This document shows, one piece after another, positions 1-5,413 of a DNA stretch of 7,450 bases. The notes beneath the pieces are model-generated. The model saw only the letters and a program-made list of their open reading frames with translations, did no database searches and was not told where the DNA came from. This DNA is from Pseudodesulfovibrio sp. (GTDB lineage: Bacteria; Desulfobacterota; Desulfovibrionia; Desulfovibrionales; Desulfovibrionaceae). How positions within the stretch are numbered: position 1 is the first letter of the stretch; each line of letters opens with the position of its first letter. Both the position numbers and the translations under genes were made by a program. The stretch is taken from the NCBI GenBank assembly GCA_022712815.1, contig JAFLJW010000034.1, positions 1 to 7,450 on the forward strand. Reading direction: 5' to 3'.

Positions 1-317
1 TCATCATGAACAAGCGCGATGAGAGCCGCCAAATCATGACTGCCGACTTCACGCAGGATGTCCATGGACAAATTGCGCACGGGAGCATCATCGGAACGCA
101 GAAGCGGCAGAACCGCCTGCACGGTTTCCTTGCCCCCTATTTTGCGCAACGAGCTGTCCGCAGCCTCCTGAATTCCCAAGTGGTTGGTCTGCAAAAGCTC
201 AGCCAACATGGATACTGCTTCAACACAATTATCCTCGCCTGCGCGAAATGCGCCTTCGCGGACAATTTCCTTGTCGTCGCTCTTCAAGAGCGCCAGATAT
301 TCAGTGCAATCCGCCAT
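1..317 (-). CDS. HEAT-repeat protein, N-terminal part (runs off the left edge)
   Basis: Reading the minus strand from an ATG at 317-315 gives 105 uninterrupted codons to the window edge, so the gene is partial at its C-terminus. The protein begins MADCTEYLALLKSDD. It then shows repeated helical units with HEAT/PBS-lyase character: a unit near residues 37-60 (LAELLQTN, then IQEAADSSLRKIG) and another near 66-92 (VQAVLPLLRSDDAPVRNLSMDILREVG). The pattern of leucines, a D-x-x-V-R turn and a final alanine- or isoleucine-rich helix is typical of HEAT repeats. A good Shine-Dalgarno (GGGGAGG on the minus strand, 328-334) lies 10 nt before the ATG. It follows cheB by 49 nt on the same strand, so it is probably co-transcribed with it. 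HEAT proteins are usually protein-binding scaffolds, so a role in chemotaxis signalling is only inferred from position. Confidence 0.82.
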   Translation of the reverse strand, partial: MADCTEYLALLKSDDKEIVREGAFRAGEDNCVEAVSMLAELLQTNHLGIQEAADSSLRKIGGKETVQAVLPLLRSDDAPVRNLSMDILREVGSHDLAALIALVHD

Positions 318-366
318 TATGGTCAGGCCTCCCCATAAGGGTTTTTGAGATTCATTCCACCTAATT

Positions 367-1416
367 TTATTTGTACAAGTTGGTCATGATGGATTCGGCC
401 AGATCATCAAGGTCGACAATCTCGTCAGCCAAATTTTCATCAACAATAGCCTTGGGCATACCATAAACGACACACGTCGAGTCGCTCTGCGCCAGGGCAC
501 GACCACCTTTGGCCTTGAGGGCTCTCACGCCTTCGCAACCATCATTTCCCATACCAGTCAGGATAACACCAAGACCGCGCTTACCCACAGCCTCGGCCAC
601 CGAACTGATGAGCACGTTGGCAGAGGGCTTATACAAGGCATCCCTGGGGCTATCAGTCACAACCACATCCACTCTGCTGATTTTCTGGTCCAGAACGACA
701 TGCCTGCCACCCGGTGCAATAAAGGCATGTCCGGCTTTCAGAACATCACCGGGCTCAGCTTCCTTGACGGAAATCTTGCTGACACCGTCGAGTCGTTTGG
801 CAAAAGGTCCGGTAAACGCCGCAGGCATATGCTGGGCAATGACAATACTTGCCGGAAAATCGGCTGGGAGTGAAGACAAAATTTTCTGCACGACTGGCGG
901 GCCCCCCGTGGAAACACCAATGACAACCACATCACGCAAAGGCCGCCCGCTGGGGCGAACAAAAGTCTTGCGGACCGCTGCTGCTTTAGGAGCAGAAGGC
1001 CGGGCCATGACATGACGCATCTTGCGTGCGGCTACGACCTTGACGCGGGCGATGAGATCTTTTTCGATCTTGATGATATCGAGCGAGACCTTGGACAACT
1101 GCTTGGGAATAAAATCAACAGCCCCAAGCTCCATGGCTTTCAAAGTGGCTTCGGCTCCCTCTGTGGTCAATGAACTGACCATGAGTACAGGCCGTGGAGA
1201 TTCCATCATGATATGGCGAAGAGCGGTCAAGCCGTCCATCTTCGGCATCTCGATGTCCATGGTGACGACATCGGGATCAAGCTTGCGAACCATGTCCAGA
1301 CCTTCCTGACCATCGCGCGCAGTGCCTATTACTTTAATTTTAGGATCTTTACCGAGCATCGTGCTGATGGCTTTCCGCATGAAAGCAGAATCATCCACGA
1401 CGAGAACTTTAATCAC
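367..1416 (-). CDS. cheB: CheB: chemotaxis response regulator protein-glutamate methylesterase/deamidase
   Basis: This 349-residue protein has the full CheB architecture. Residues 1-120 form a receiver domain with the acidic pair D8-D9, phospho-acceptor D54 in VTMDIEMPKMDG, and the conserved lysine K105. A basic, Ala/Pro-rich linker follows (about 130-160). The C-terminal methylesterase domain (about 162-345) has catalytic serine S169 in GVSTGGPP, histidine H196 in AQHMP and aspartate D292 in GMGNDG. CheB removes methyl groups from, and deamidates, glutamyl side chains of chemoreceptors in the cytoplasm. Phosphorylation of D54, normally by CheA, relieves inhibition by the receiver. The length is normal for the family and no key residue is missing. 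The start codon is GTG (1416-1414), preceded by AAGGAGA. No cheA, cheR or receptor gene is visible here; the HEAT gene follows downstream. Confidence 0.96.
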   Translation of the reverse strand: MIKVLVVDDSAFMRKAISTMLGKDPKIKVIGTARDGQEGLDMVRKLDPDVVTMDIEMPKMDGLTALRHIMMESPRPVLMVSSLTTEGAEATLKAMELGAVDFIPKQLSKVSLDIIKIEKDLIARVKVVAARKMRHVMARPSAPKAAAVRKTFVRPSGRPLRDVVVIGVSTGGPPVVQKILSSLPADFPASIVIAQHMPAAFTGPFAKRLDGVSKISVKEAEPGDVLKAGHAFIAPGGRHVVLDQKISRVDVVVTDSPRDALYKPSANVLISSVAEAVGKRGLGVILTGMGNDGCEGVRALKAKGGRALAQSDSTCVVYGMPKAIVDENLADEIVDLDDLAESIMTNLYK

Positions 1417-1423
1417 GTATCCG

Positions 1424-1430
1424 TCTCCTT
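1424..1430 (-). promoter_or_regulatory. Ribosome binding site of cheB supporting its GTG start
   Basis: On the minus strand AAGGAGA lies 7 nt before the GTG at 1416. This fixes the start at the valine-encoding GTG, which also gives the canonical receiver N-terminus (MIKVLVVDDS). Confidence 0.8.
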
Positions 1431-1666
1431 AACTCTGTCTAAGTCTCAAAAAATGGGGCTAGCCCGTTTCCCTGCATGCCTCACCAGCTAAAGCGGATGT
1501 CGAAAACAACGTTACACTGTTCCTAATCATGAGGGAATTGTTATATTAAATTTATTCAATGCCTATGGTAGGCAGGTTTCAAGACTTTGTCTATCATCTT
1601 GGCCCAAAGATGCACTTTTGCCTTGCCTTTTTAAAACCTGTGAGCTAGACCCTTTTCTCACGCAAA
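1431..1666. other. Non-coding gap between divergent cheB and tRNA-Pro; short palindromes, no gene seen
   Basis: This 236-bp stretch has no convincing reading frame on either strand and must hold the promoters for cheB (leftward) and the tRNA (rightward). Three short symmetric elements are visible. GGGCTAGCCC (1456-1465) is a perfect 10-bp palindrome followed, on the minus strand, by ATTTTTT; this gives it an attenuator-like look in the cheB leader, although the stem is very short. GCCTA-TGG-TAGGC (1561-1573) is a 5-bp stem. CATCTT-N6-AAGATG (1595-1612) is a 6-bp stem. I could not find a convincing sigma-70, sigma-54 or sigma-28 promoter for cheB; TATAAC on the minus strand near 1540-1545 is a possible -10 but lacks a matching -35. 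Confidence 0.5.
1623..1651 (+). promoter_or_regulatory. Possible weak promoter for tRNA-Pro
   Basis: TTGCCT (1623-1628) and TAGACC (1646-1651) are 17 bp apart and end 15 bp before the mature tRNA 5' end. The position is right, but each hexamer matches the sigma-70 consensus at only three positions, so this is a weak call. Confidence 0.25.
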
Positions 1667-1743
1667 CGGGATGTGGCTCAGTCTGGTAGAGCGCTGCGTT
1701 CGGGACGCAGAGACCGGAGGTTCAAATCCTCTCATCCCGACCA
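1667..1743 (+). tRNA. tRNA-Pro (anticodon CGG), with encoded CCA end
   Basis: The 77-nt sequence folds as a complete cloverleaf. The acceptor arms CGGGATG (1667-1673) and CATCCCG (1733-1739) pair fully and are followed by discriminator A and an encoded CCA. The D arm contains GCTC...GAGC-type pairing. The anticodon arm is CTGCG-TTCGGGA-CGCAG, placing CGG at positions 34-36, which reads the proline codon CCG. The T arm has the standard GGTTCAAATCC loop. A 5' C at position 1 with a matching G72 is the unusual first pair typical of bacterial tRNA-Pro. It supplies proline for translation. Its 3' end faces the acquired zor cassette, and tRNA 3' ends are common integration targets. Confidence 0.97.
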
Positions 1744-1751
1744 GATAAGTC

Positions 1752-1786
1752 AAGGACTTACAGTTAATAGCTGTAAGTCCTTTTTT
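1752..1786 (+). terminator. Intrinsic terminator of tRNA-Pro
   Basis: AAGGACTTACAG (1752-1763), loop TTAATAG (1764-1770) and CTGTAAGTCCTT (1771-1782) form a perfect 12-bp stem running into TTTTTT (1781-1786) and further T-rich sequence. It begins 9 nt after the CCA, so it ends the tRNA transcript and insulates the downstream zor operon, which therefore needs its own promoter. Confidence 0.93.
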
Positions 1787-1790
1787 GTTT

Positions 1791-1952
1791 TGTTACCCCA
1801 TTGCTAACAGTAAAGCTGAAATCCTTACCTTCTACGACTCCACCCAACATATCCAATTGCCCCACTTCTCAATCAATAGAACAAATGATATGTCCTACAA
1901 GCATAGACTGAATTGAAACTCATTTCAAAAAGTTACAAGTAGTCACAAGGCT
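1791..1952 (+). promoter_or_regulatory. Leader and putative control region of the zor operon: inverted repeat plus tandem 10-bp-period repeat
   Basis: No gene is visible in this AT-rich gap. Two ordered elements lie just before zorA. First, TTGAAA-CTCA-TTTCAA is a perfect 6+6 inverted repeat (1913-1918 and 1923-1928). Second, AGTTACAAG (1931-1939) and AGTCACAAG (1941-1949) are 8/9-identical direct repeats with a 10-bp period, about one helical turn. TTGAAA (1913-1918) could also be a -35 with TACAAG (1934-1939) as a -10, though the 15-bp spacer is short. This may be an operator or promoter, but no regulator gene is present in the window to match it. Confidence 0.35.
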
Positions 1953-1958
1953 AGGAGG
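1953..1958 (+). promoter_or_regulatory. Ribosome binding site fixing the TTG start of zorA
   Basis: A perfect AGGAGG is followed by five adenine-rich bases and then TTG at 1964. The next in-frame ATG (1985, residue 8) has no Shine-Dalgarno in front of it, so the TTG is the better start. Confidence 0.82.
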
Positions 1959-1963
1959 AAAAA

Positions 1964-3466
1964 TTGGATATCATAGAAATCTTTATGAAAGATCAAATTG
2001 CGGCTGTTGTTAATGGATTCATTATCGTTGTTTTTGTATTCTTTCTGATTGAACGAAAAACATGGTCCAACGAAGCCCCCCAATTACTGACCTCTCTTGG
2101 CATACTCGGCACTTTTGTAGGTATTTTACTTGCTCTCGTCGGCTTCAAAGAAGGAGACATTGACGGGAGTATTCCCAAACTGCTTTCTGGCTTAAGATTC
2201 GCGTTCTCAACCAGCGTGATGGGCATTGCCTCCTCAGTTCTCTACAAAGTCATTATCCAAATACTGAACAGAAGAAACTTTAAAATGCTTGCAGAAATAA
2301 AAGAAGACGTAACCCCCACCGACATTCATTCCTCATTAGAAAAAATCAATCAAAGCCTAATTGGTTTAAATGGAACGACACTATACTCACAATTTGTGCA
2401 CTTGGAAGAACAAATCAAAGAAGACAATTCTCAAATGACCCAAGCCCTCCAAGAAGTTGCACAATCAATCGGCGGAGATAGAGATACAAGCTTACTCACT
2501 CAAATGGGACAACTCAGAAACGATATCCGAGATGGCAATGATCGAGTGGTGAAATCTCTGGACAGTTTTAGCGAAGAGCTTGCCCGTGTCAGTACTGAAA
2601 CCATTATTGAAACCCTCCGCGAAGTAGTCAAGGACTTCAACCAGCTTATTCAAGAGCAATTTGGTGAAAATTTCAAAGAACTGAATAAGGCCGTTACCGA
2701 CTTGGTAGGCTGGATGGACAGCTACAAAGATCATGTGGAAAAATATGAAGATAGGATAGATAAGGTCACATCAAGCATTGAACTTACCCAACAGGCAATT
2801 GAACACATCCGGAAAGATACTGCTGCGATTCCAGGCCTCATGGATTCTTTAGGTGACACCATCAACAAGATTGATGTTCAAATCACCGACCTTGAAGAAC
2901 GTTTACAGCCGTTCAGCGAAATGCGAAATGAGGCACTGGAAGCATTCCCGGCAATCAAGGAAGGCATCAACAACCTGACCTCTAAACTGCGTTCTGCTCT
3001 TATTCAACACGGCGAAGATATAGCAGCGTTATACAAAGTTATGGCGAAAAATCTCGAACAATCTGTCACTGAAAGCTCGGACGCTATTATTCACCAACTT
3101 AACACTCAGACAGAACGGTGGGACGACCTCACTAAATCAAATATTCAAGGGATGGAGGCAGCCCACAAAGCTCATGATGAAGCCTCTCAAAACCTCACTA
3201 GCGTATCACTAGAGCATGCACATGCTCTCAAAGGAGCTTCCGAGGCGGTTTCTCAACAACTTCAACAGGCAGTGGGAGATATTAGCTCCACGCTTGAAGA
3301 GTCGTTTAAAAGCTTCGATTCTAATATGCAACAAGAGGTTACGAGAGTTCTTGAAAAGATGGGAAGCCAGCTTGCAAGTCTCTCAAACCAATTCGTTAGT
3401 GACTACACACCTCTGACCCAACAGCTTCAACGCTTAATCAGCGTATCCAAAAATGACGGGCGGTAG
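1964..3466 (+). CDS. zorA: ZorA-like MotA/TolQ/ExbB-family channel protein with long coiled-coil tail (Zorya defence)
   Basis: This is a 500-residue protein starting at TTG. Three membrane segments are visible: about residues 12-29, 41-61 (LLTSLGILGTFVGILLALVG) and 73-98 (GLRFAFSTSVMGIASSVLY). The second and third carry the MotA/TolQ/ExbB signature, with small and hydroxyl residues T50, S82, T83 and S84 that could line the ion path. Residues from about 105 to the end are hydrophilic, almost free of proline and heptad-like, predicting a long cytoplasmic coiled-coil tail. Flagellar MotA has four membrane helices and no such tail, whereas ZorA does. Following the Zorya model, ZorA would form a pentameric inner-membrane ring around a ZorB dimer, and its tail would relay a phage-triggered signal to the effector. 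It lies 2 nt before zorB. The tail appears shorter than in type I ZorA, fitting type II. The subtype is inferred from the neighbouring genes. Confidence 0.9.
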   Translation: MDIIEIFMKDQIAAVVNGFIIVVFVFFLIERKTWSNEAPQLLTSLGILGTFVGILLALVGFKEGDIDGSIPKLLSGLRFAFSTSVMGIASSVLYKVIIQILNRRNFKMLAEIKEDVTPTDIHSSLEKINQSLIGLNGTTLYSQFVHLEEQIKEDNSQMTQALQEVAQSIGGDRDTSLLTQMGQLRNDIRDGNDRVVKSLDSFSEELARVSTETIIETLREVVKDFNQLIQEQFGENFKELNKAVTDLVGWMDSYKDHVEKYEDRIDKVTSSIELTQQAIEHIRKDTAAIPGLMDSLGDTINKIDVQITDLEERLQPFSEMRNEALEAFPAIKEGINNLTSKLRSALIQHGEDIAALYKVMAKNLEQSVTESSDAIIHQLNTQTERWDDLTKSNIQGMEAAHKAHDEASQNLTSVSLEHAHALKGASEAVSQQLQQAVGDISSTLEESFKSFDSNMQQEVTRVLEKMGSQLASLSNQFVSDYTPLTQQLQRLISVSKNDGR

Positions 3467-3468
3467 GC

Positions 3469-4179
3469 ATGCTAGAAAAAGTGTTCGGAAAAACAAAACC
3501 AGTGGTCCATACAAATGGTCATTGGATGTCTGTGTCAGACTTGATGGCTGGCCTTATGATGGTGTTTCTGTTCATTGCCATTGCACATATGAAGAATGAA
3601 CAGGATCAAAAAAGACATATTCGAGAAATAGCAGTAGCCTACCAAAACACTCAGCTTAATCTCTACAATGAACTCAACGAAGAATTTGCTGATGATTTGC
3701 AAAAATGGGACGCAGCAATAAACAAGACGACCCTCTCGGTTCAATTTAATTCGCCTGAAGTCTTATTTGCCACAGGCTCTGACAAAGTAAAAAGCAAGTT
3801 CAAGAATATCCTCTCAGACTTCTTCCCCCGTTACGTATCGGTATTGCGCAAGTATAAAGACGACATTGCCGAGATACGTATTGAGGGGCATACAAGCTCT
3901 CATTGGGGCGGGGCCAAGGATACACTTGATGCTTATTTTTCCAACATGAATCTGTCACAGGACCGCACTCGCAGTGTTCTTCAATATTGCCTGAACCTTT
4001 CTGCCATAAAACCTGATCTACCATGGGCAAGAAACCTGATCACGGCCAACGGGCTATCCTCAAGTAAGCTTGTTATTGAGAATGGCCGAGAGAATGCCAA
4101 GGCATCCCGAAGGGTGGAGTTCCGAGTCAGGACCAAGGCTGAAACTCGCATTATGAAGATTATTGAGGAATCTCAATGA
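3469..4179 (+). CDS. zorB: ZorB-like MotB/OmpA-family peptidoglycan-binding partner (Zorya defence)
   Basis: The 236-residue protein has one N-terminal membrane segment, about residues 22-40 (VSDLMAGLMMVFLFIAIAH). It contains D24, the position of the essential ion-binding aspartate in MotB/ZorB proteins. A helical linker (about 41-85) leads to an OmpA-like periplasmic domain (about 90-225). Its marks are LFATGSDKV, IRIEGHTSS, LSQDRTRSVLQYC, a TANGLSSSK segment and the closing ARRVEF-like end (KASRRVEFRV). Such domains bind peptidoglycan, so ZorB is expected to anchor the ZorA ring to the cell wall and supply the ion-carrying aspartate. The start lies 2 nt after the zorA stop with only a weak Shine-Dalgarno (GG-rich end of zorA), implying translational coupling. 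Its last four bases overlap the next gene as ATGA. It is not flagellar MotB: no flagellar genes are near and the partner has a ZorA-type tail. Confidence 0.92.
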   Translation: MLEKVFGKTKPVVHTNGHWMSVSDLMAGLMMVFLFIAIAHMKNEQDQKRHIREIAVAYQNTQLNLYNELNEEFADDLQKWDAAINKTTLSVQFNSPEVLFATGSDKVKSKFKNILSDFFPRYVSVLRKYKDDIAEIRIEGHTSSHWGGAKDTLDAYFSNMNLSQDRTRSVLQYCLNLSAIKPDLPWARNLITANGLSSSKLVIENGRENAKASRRVEFRVRTKAETRIMKIIEESQ

Positions 4180-5054
4180 AGCCTCCCTCATTTACGCTCA
4201 ATGTCAACTTAAACGCCCTGAATACAATCAGAAAGCGTATGGGTGCGCCATTAGTTGAATGGCAATGCAGCGAAAGTGAGCAAGGTGGTTTCGACTTCAA
4301 AGAAATCAGTGTTATCTTCGAAACGCTGGAAGAATTTACTGAAAATGTGGGCAAACTGGACAATGGCATTCTGATCGACAAGAATACTGGACAGGTCATT
4401 TTCGCATACATCAAAGACAACAGGCTGCCTAAAACAATCATTGAGGAGGAACCGGGCAAGGGCAGGAAAGTCCACTTAGCATGGTGCAAGACTCTAGATG
4501 AAATGAATTCTAAAAAAAAATTTGACCGTTATGTAGGCACCAACAGAACATCAGGCATTTTTGAAGTGGACTACCTTGATTGGCACACAAAAGATGAAGG
4601 GACAACCGAGGCCAGGCTTCATGTCTGTAAAAACTGCCTTGATCAGCTTGAGATACCAAGACGCCGTGAGGACTTCAAAAACGTCTCGGATTACGACTTT
4701 GCCGCCCATATTGATGAATATGGCAGGACTCTGAAACGAGAACCCAAGCACGAAGCCAGCGAAGTTCCACTTAACAAGTATCCCGACGATTGGCGAAAAA
4801 TTTCAGACAACTACAGGCAATCACGAGGATACGTTTGTGAGGACTGCGGAGTTGATTTAAGCGAGAACAGCTTTTTGCTGGATGCCCACCATATCAATGG
4901 CAACAAATACGAATCGCACCCCGGCAACCTGATGGCACTATGCAAGTGTTGCCACAAAGAGCAACCTGACCATCCGAATTATCCCATCAAATCGCATGAA
5001 AAGAAAATGCTGGATGTTATCAAGAAAGAACAGGGAAAACGACCGTGCAAGTAA
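4176..5054 (+). CDS. zorE: ZorE-like zinc-finger HNH endonuclease (probable Zorya type II effector)
   Basis: The 292-residue cytoplasmic protein has no signal peptide or membrane segment. The C-terminal HNH domain (about 218-268) contains the zinc pairs C221-x2-C224 and C256-x2-C259, the core DAHHINGN (D236, H238, H239), N251 and H260; all expected HNH residues are present. An upstream module (about 96-160) has H100, C104 and a second pair, C151-x2-C154 (VCKNCLDQL), around a KFDRYVGTN segment, and looks like another zinc-bound fold. The first 90 residues are not recognised. HNH enzymes cut or nick DNA using a bound metal. In type II Zorya the third gene, zorE, encodes an HNH protein, so this is probably the effector activated by ZorAB. 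The ATG overlaps the zorB stop (ATGA), with GAGGA 6 nt upstream. Assignment as ZorE rests on domain and gene order; I could not align it to a known ZorE. Confidence 0.82.
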   Translation: MKPPSFTLNVNLNALNTIRKRMGAPLVEWQCSESEQGGFDFKEISVIFETLEEFTENVGKLDNGILIDKNTGQVIFAYIKDNRLPKTIIEEEPGKGRKVHLAWCKTLDEMNSKKKFDRYVGTNRTSGIFEVDYLDWHTKDEGTTEARLHVCKNCLDQLEIPRRREDFKNVSDYDFAAHIDEYGRTLKREPKHEASEVPLNKYPDDWRKISDNYRQSRGYVCEDCGVDLSENSFLLDAHHINGNKYESHPGNLMALCKCCHKEQPDHPNYPIKSHEKKMLDVIKKEQGKRPCK

Positions 5055-5069
5055 AAACGTTTCAAATGT

Positions 5070-5101
5070 AAGAGTTCCGACTTGATCTGACTCTTTCTCT
5101 T
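5070..5101 (+). terminator. Weak candidate terminator of the zor operon
   Basis: AAGAGT (5070-5075) and ACTCTT (5090-5095) form a 6-bp stem with a 14-nt loop, followed by the pyrimidine-rich TCTCTT. It starts 15 nt after the zorE stop. The short stem and interrupted T tract make it a weak call. An alternative hairpin, CTCTT-GGAA-AAGAG, overlaps it just downstream. Confidence 0.3.
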
Positions 5102-5160
5102 GGAAAAGAGGAGGTTCTCCCTTTTGGTGTAATTGTTGAACAACCATCAAAAGGAGCACA

Positions 5161-5266
5161 ATGCTCAAAGGAAAACCTCATGGCCAGTTTCAATCAGAAC
5201 ATCATAAAACACAAGGTCGGACTACTCAATCTTGCTGAATAACTAGGCAACGTCTCGAAGACCTGC
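5161..5266 (+). pseudogene. Remnant of an IS481-family transposase (N-terminal fragment, frameshifted and stopped)
   Basis: The frame from ATG 5180 reads MASFNQNIIKHKVGLLNLAE, a stop (TAA 5240-5242), then LGNVSKTC. Reading across the stop, this matches from memory the conserved N-terminus of IS481-family transposases (FNQNIIKHKVGLLNLAEELGNVSKAC), in which the stop replaces a glutamate codon (GAA to TAA). A better start exists upstream: AAGGAG (5151-5156) 4 nt before ATG 5161. That ATG is out of frame and yields only 25 residues to TGA 5236-5238. Removing one A from 5167-5169 or 5172-5175 would join the two frames, so a frameshift is also likely. Similarity ends abruptly at 5266, before the helix-turn-helix is complete, and no catalytic DDE domain follows. 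The fragment is inactive. It marks past transposition at the edge of the zor cassette. Confidence 0.75.
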
Positions 5267-5413
5267 CCCCATTTTTCACGGGTTAAAATCCAGCATTGCT
5301 GTCAGAACACAAAAAGCTGCCCAAAAATTAAGACACCCTTCCCTGTTGCTCGCGCTTATCTGATATGTTCAAATGGAAATAGATTTTACGAATAAAACTA
5401 TCGGGAACATCCC
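5267..5413. other. Non-coding stretch upstream of the DUF922 gene
   Basis: No reading frame is supported here. CAGCA-T-TGCTG (5291-5301) is a small palindrome. The IS481 similarity stops at a CTGCCCCCATTTTTC-like junction (5262-5278), and CTGCCCAAAAATTAAGACA follows near 5317-5335. Both have the look of insertion-sequence ends, but they are not inverted copies of each other, so no element is called. The promoter of the DUF922 gene should lie here; I found no convincing pair of hexamers. Confidence 0.4.

Noticed and set aside
6..338. Plus-strand reading frame of 110 codons at the left edge
   Set aside because: The minus strand of the same bases encodes a coherent HEAT-repeat protein with a good ribosome site; the plus frame has no domain character.
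509..1309. Plus-strand frames opposite cheB
   Set aside because: They are antisense shadows of a fully conserved cheB with all catalytic residues.
1964..4179. Flagellar motor stator motA/motB or a TolQR/ExbBD pair
   Set aside because: The first protein has a long C-terminal cytoplasmic coiled coil instead of the MotA cytoplasmic loop, the second has a full OmpA domain unlike ExbD/TolR, and the operon ends in an HNH nuclease rather than flagellar or transport genes.
4160..4489. Minus-strand frame opposite the start of zorE
   Set aside because: It is antisense to a gene with convincing start, coupling and domain content, and shows no recognisable motif or ribosome site.
5055..5413. Attachment-site copy of the tRNA-Pro 3' end
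   Set aside because: No stretch resembling the T arm, acceptor end or CCA of the tRNA could be found here.
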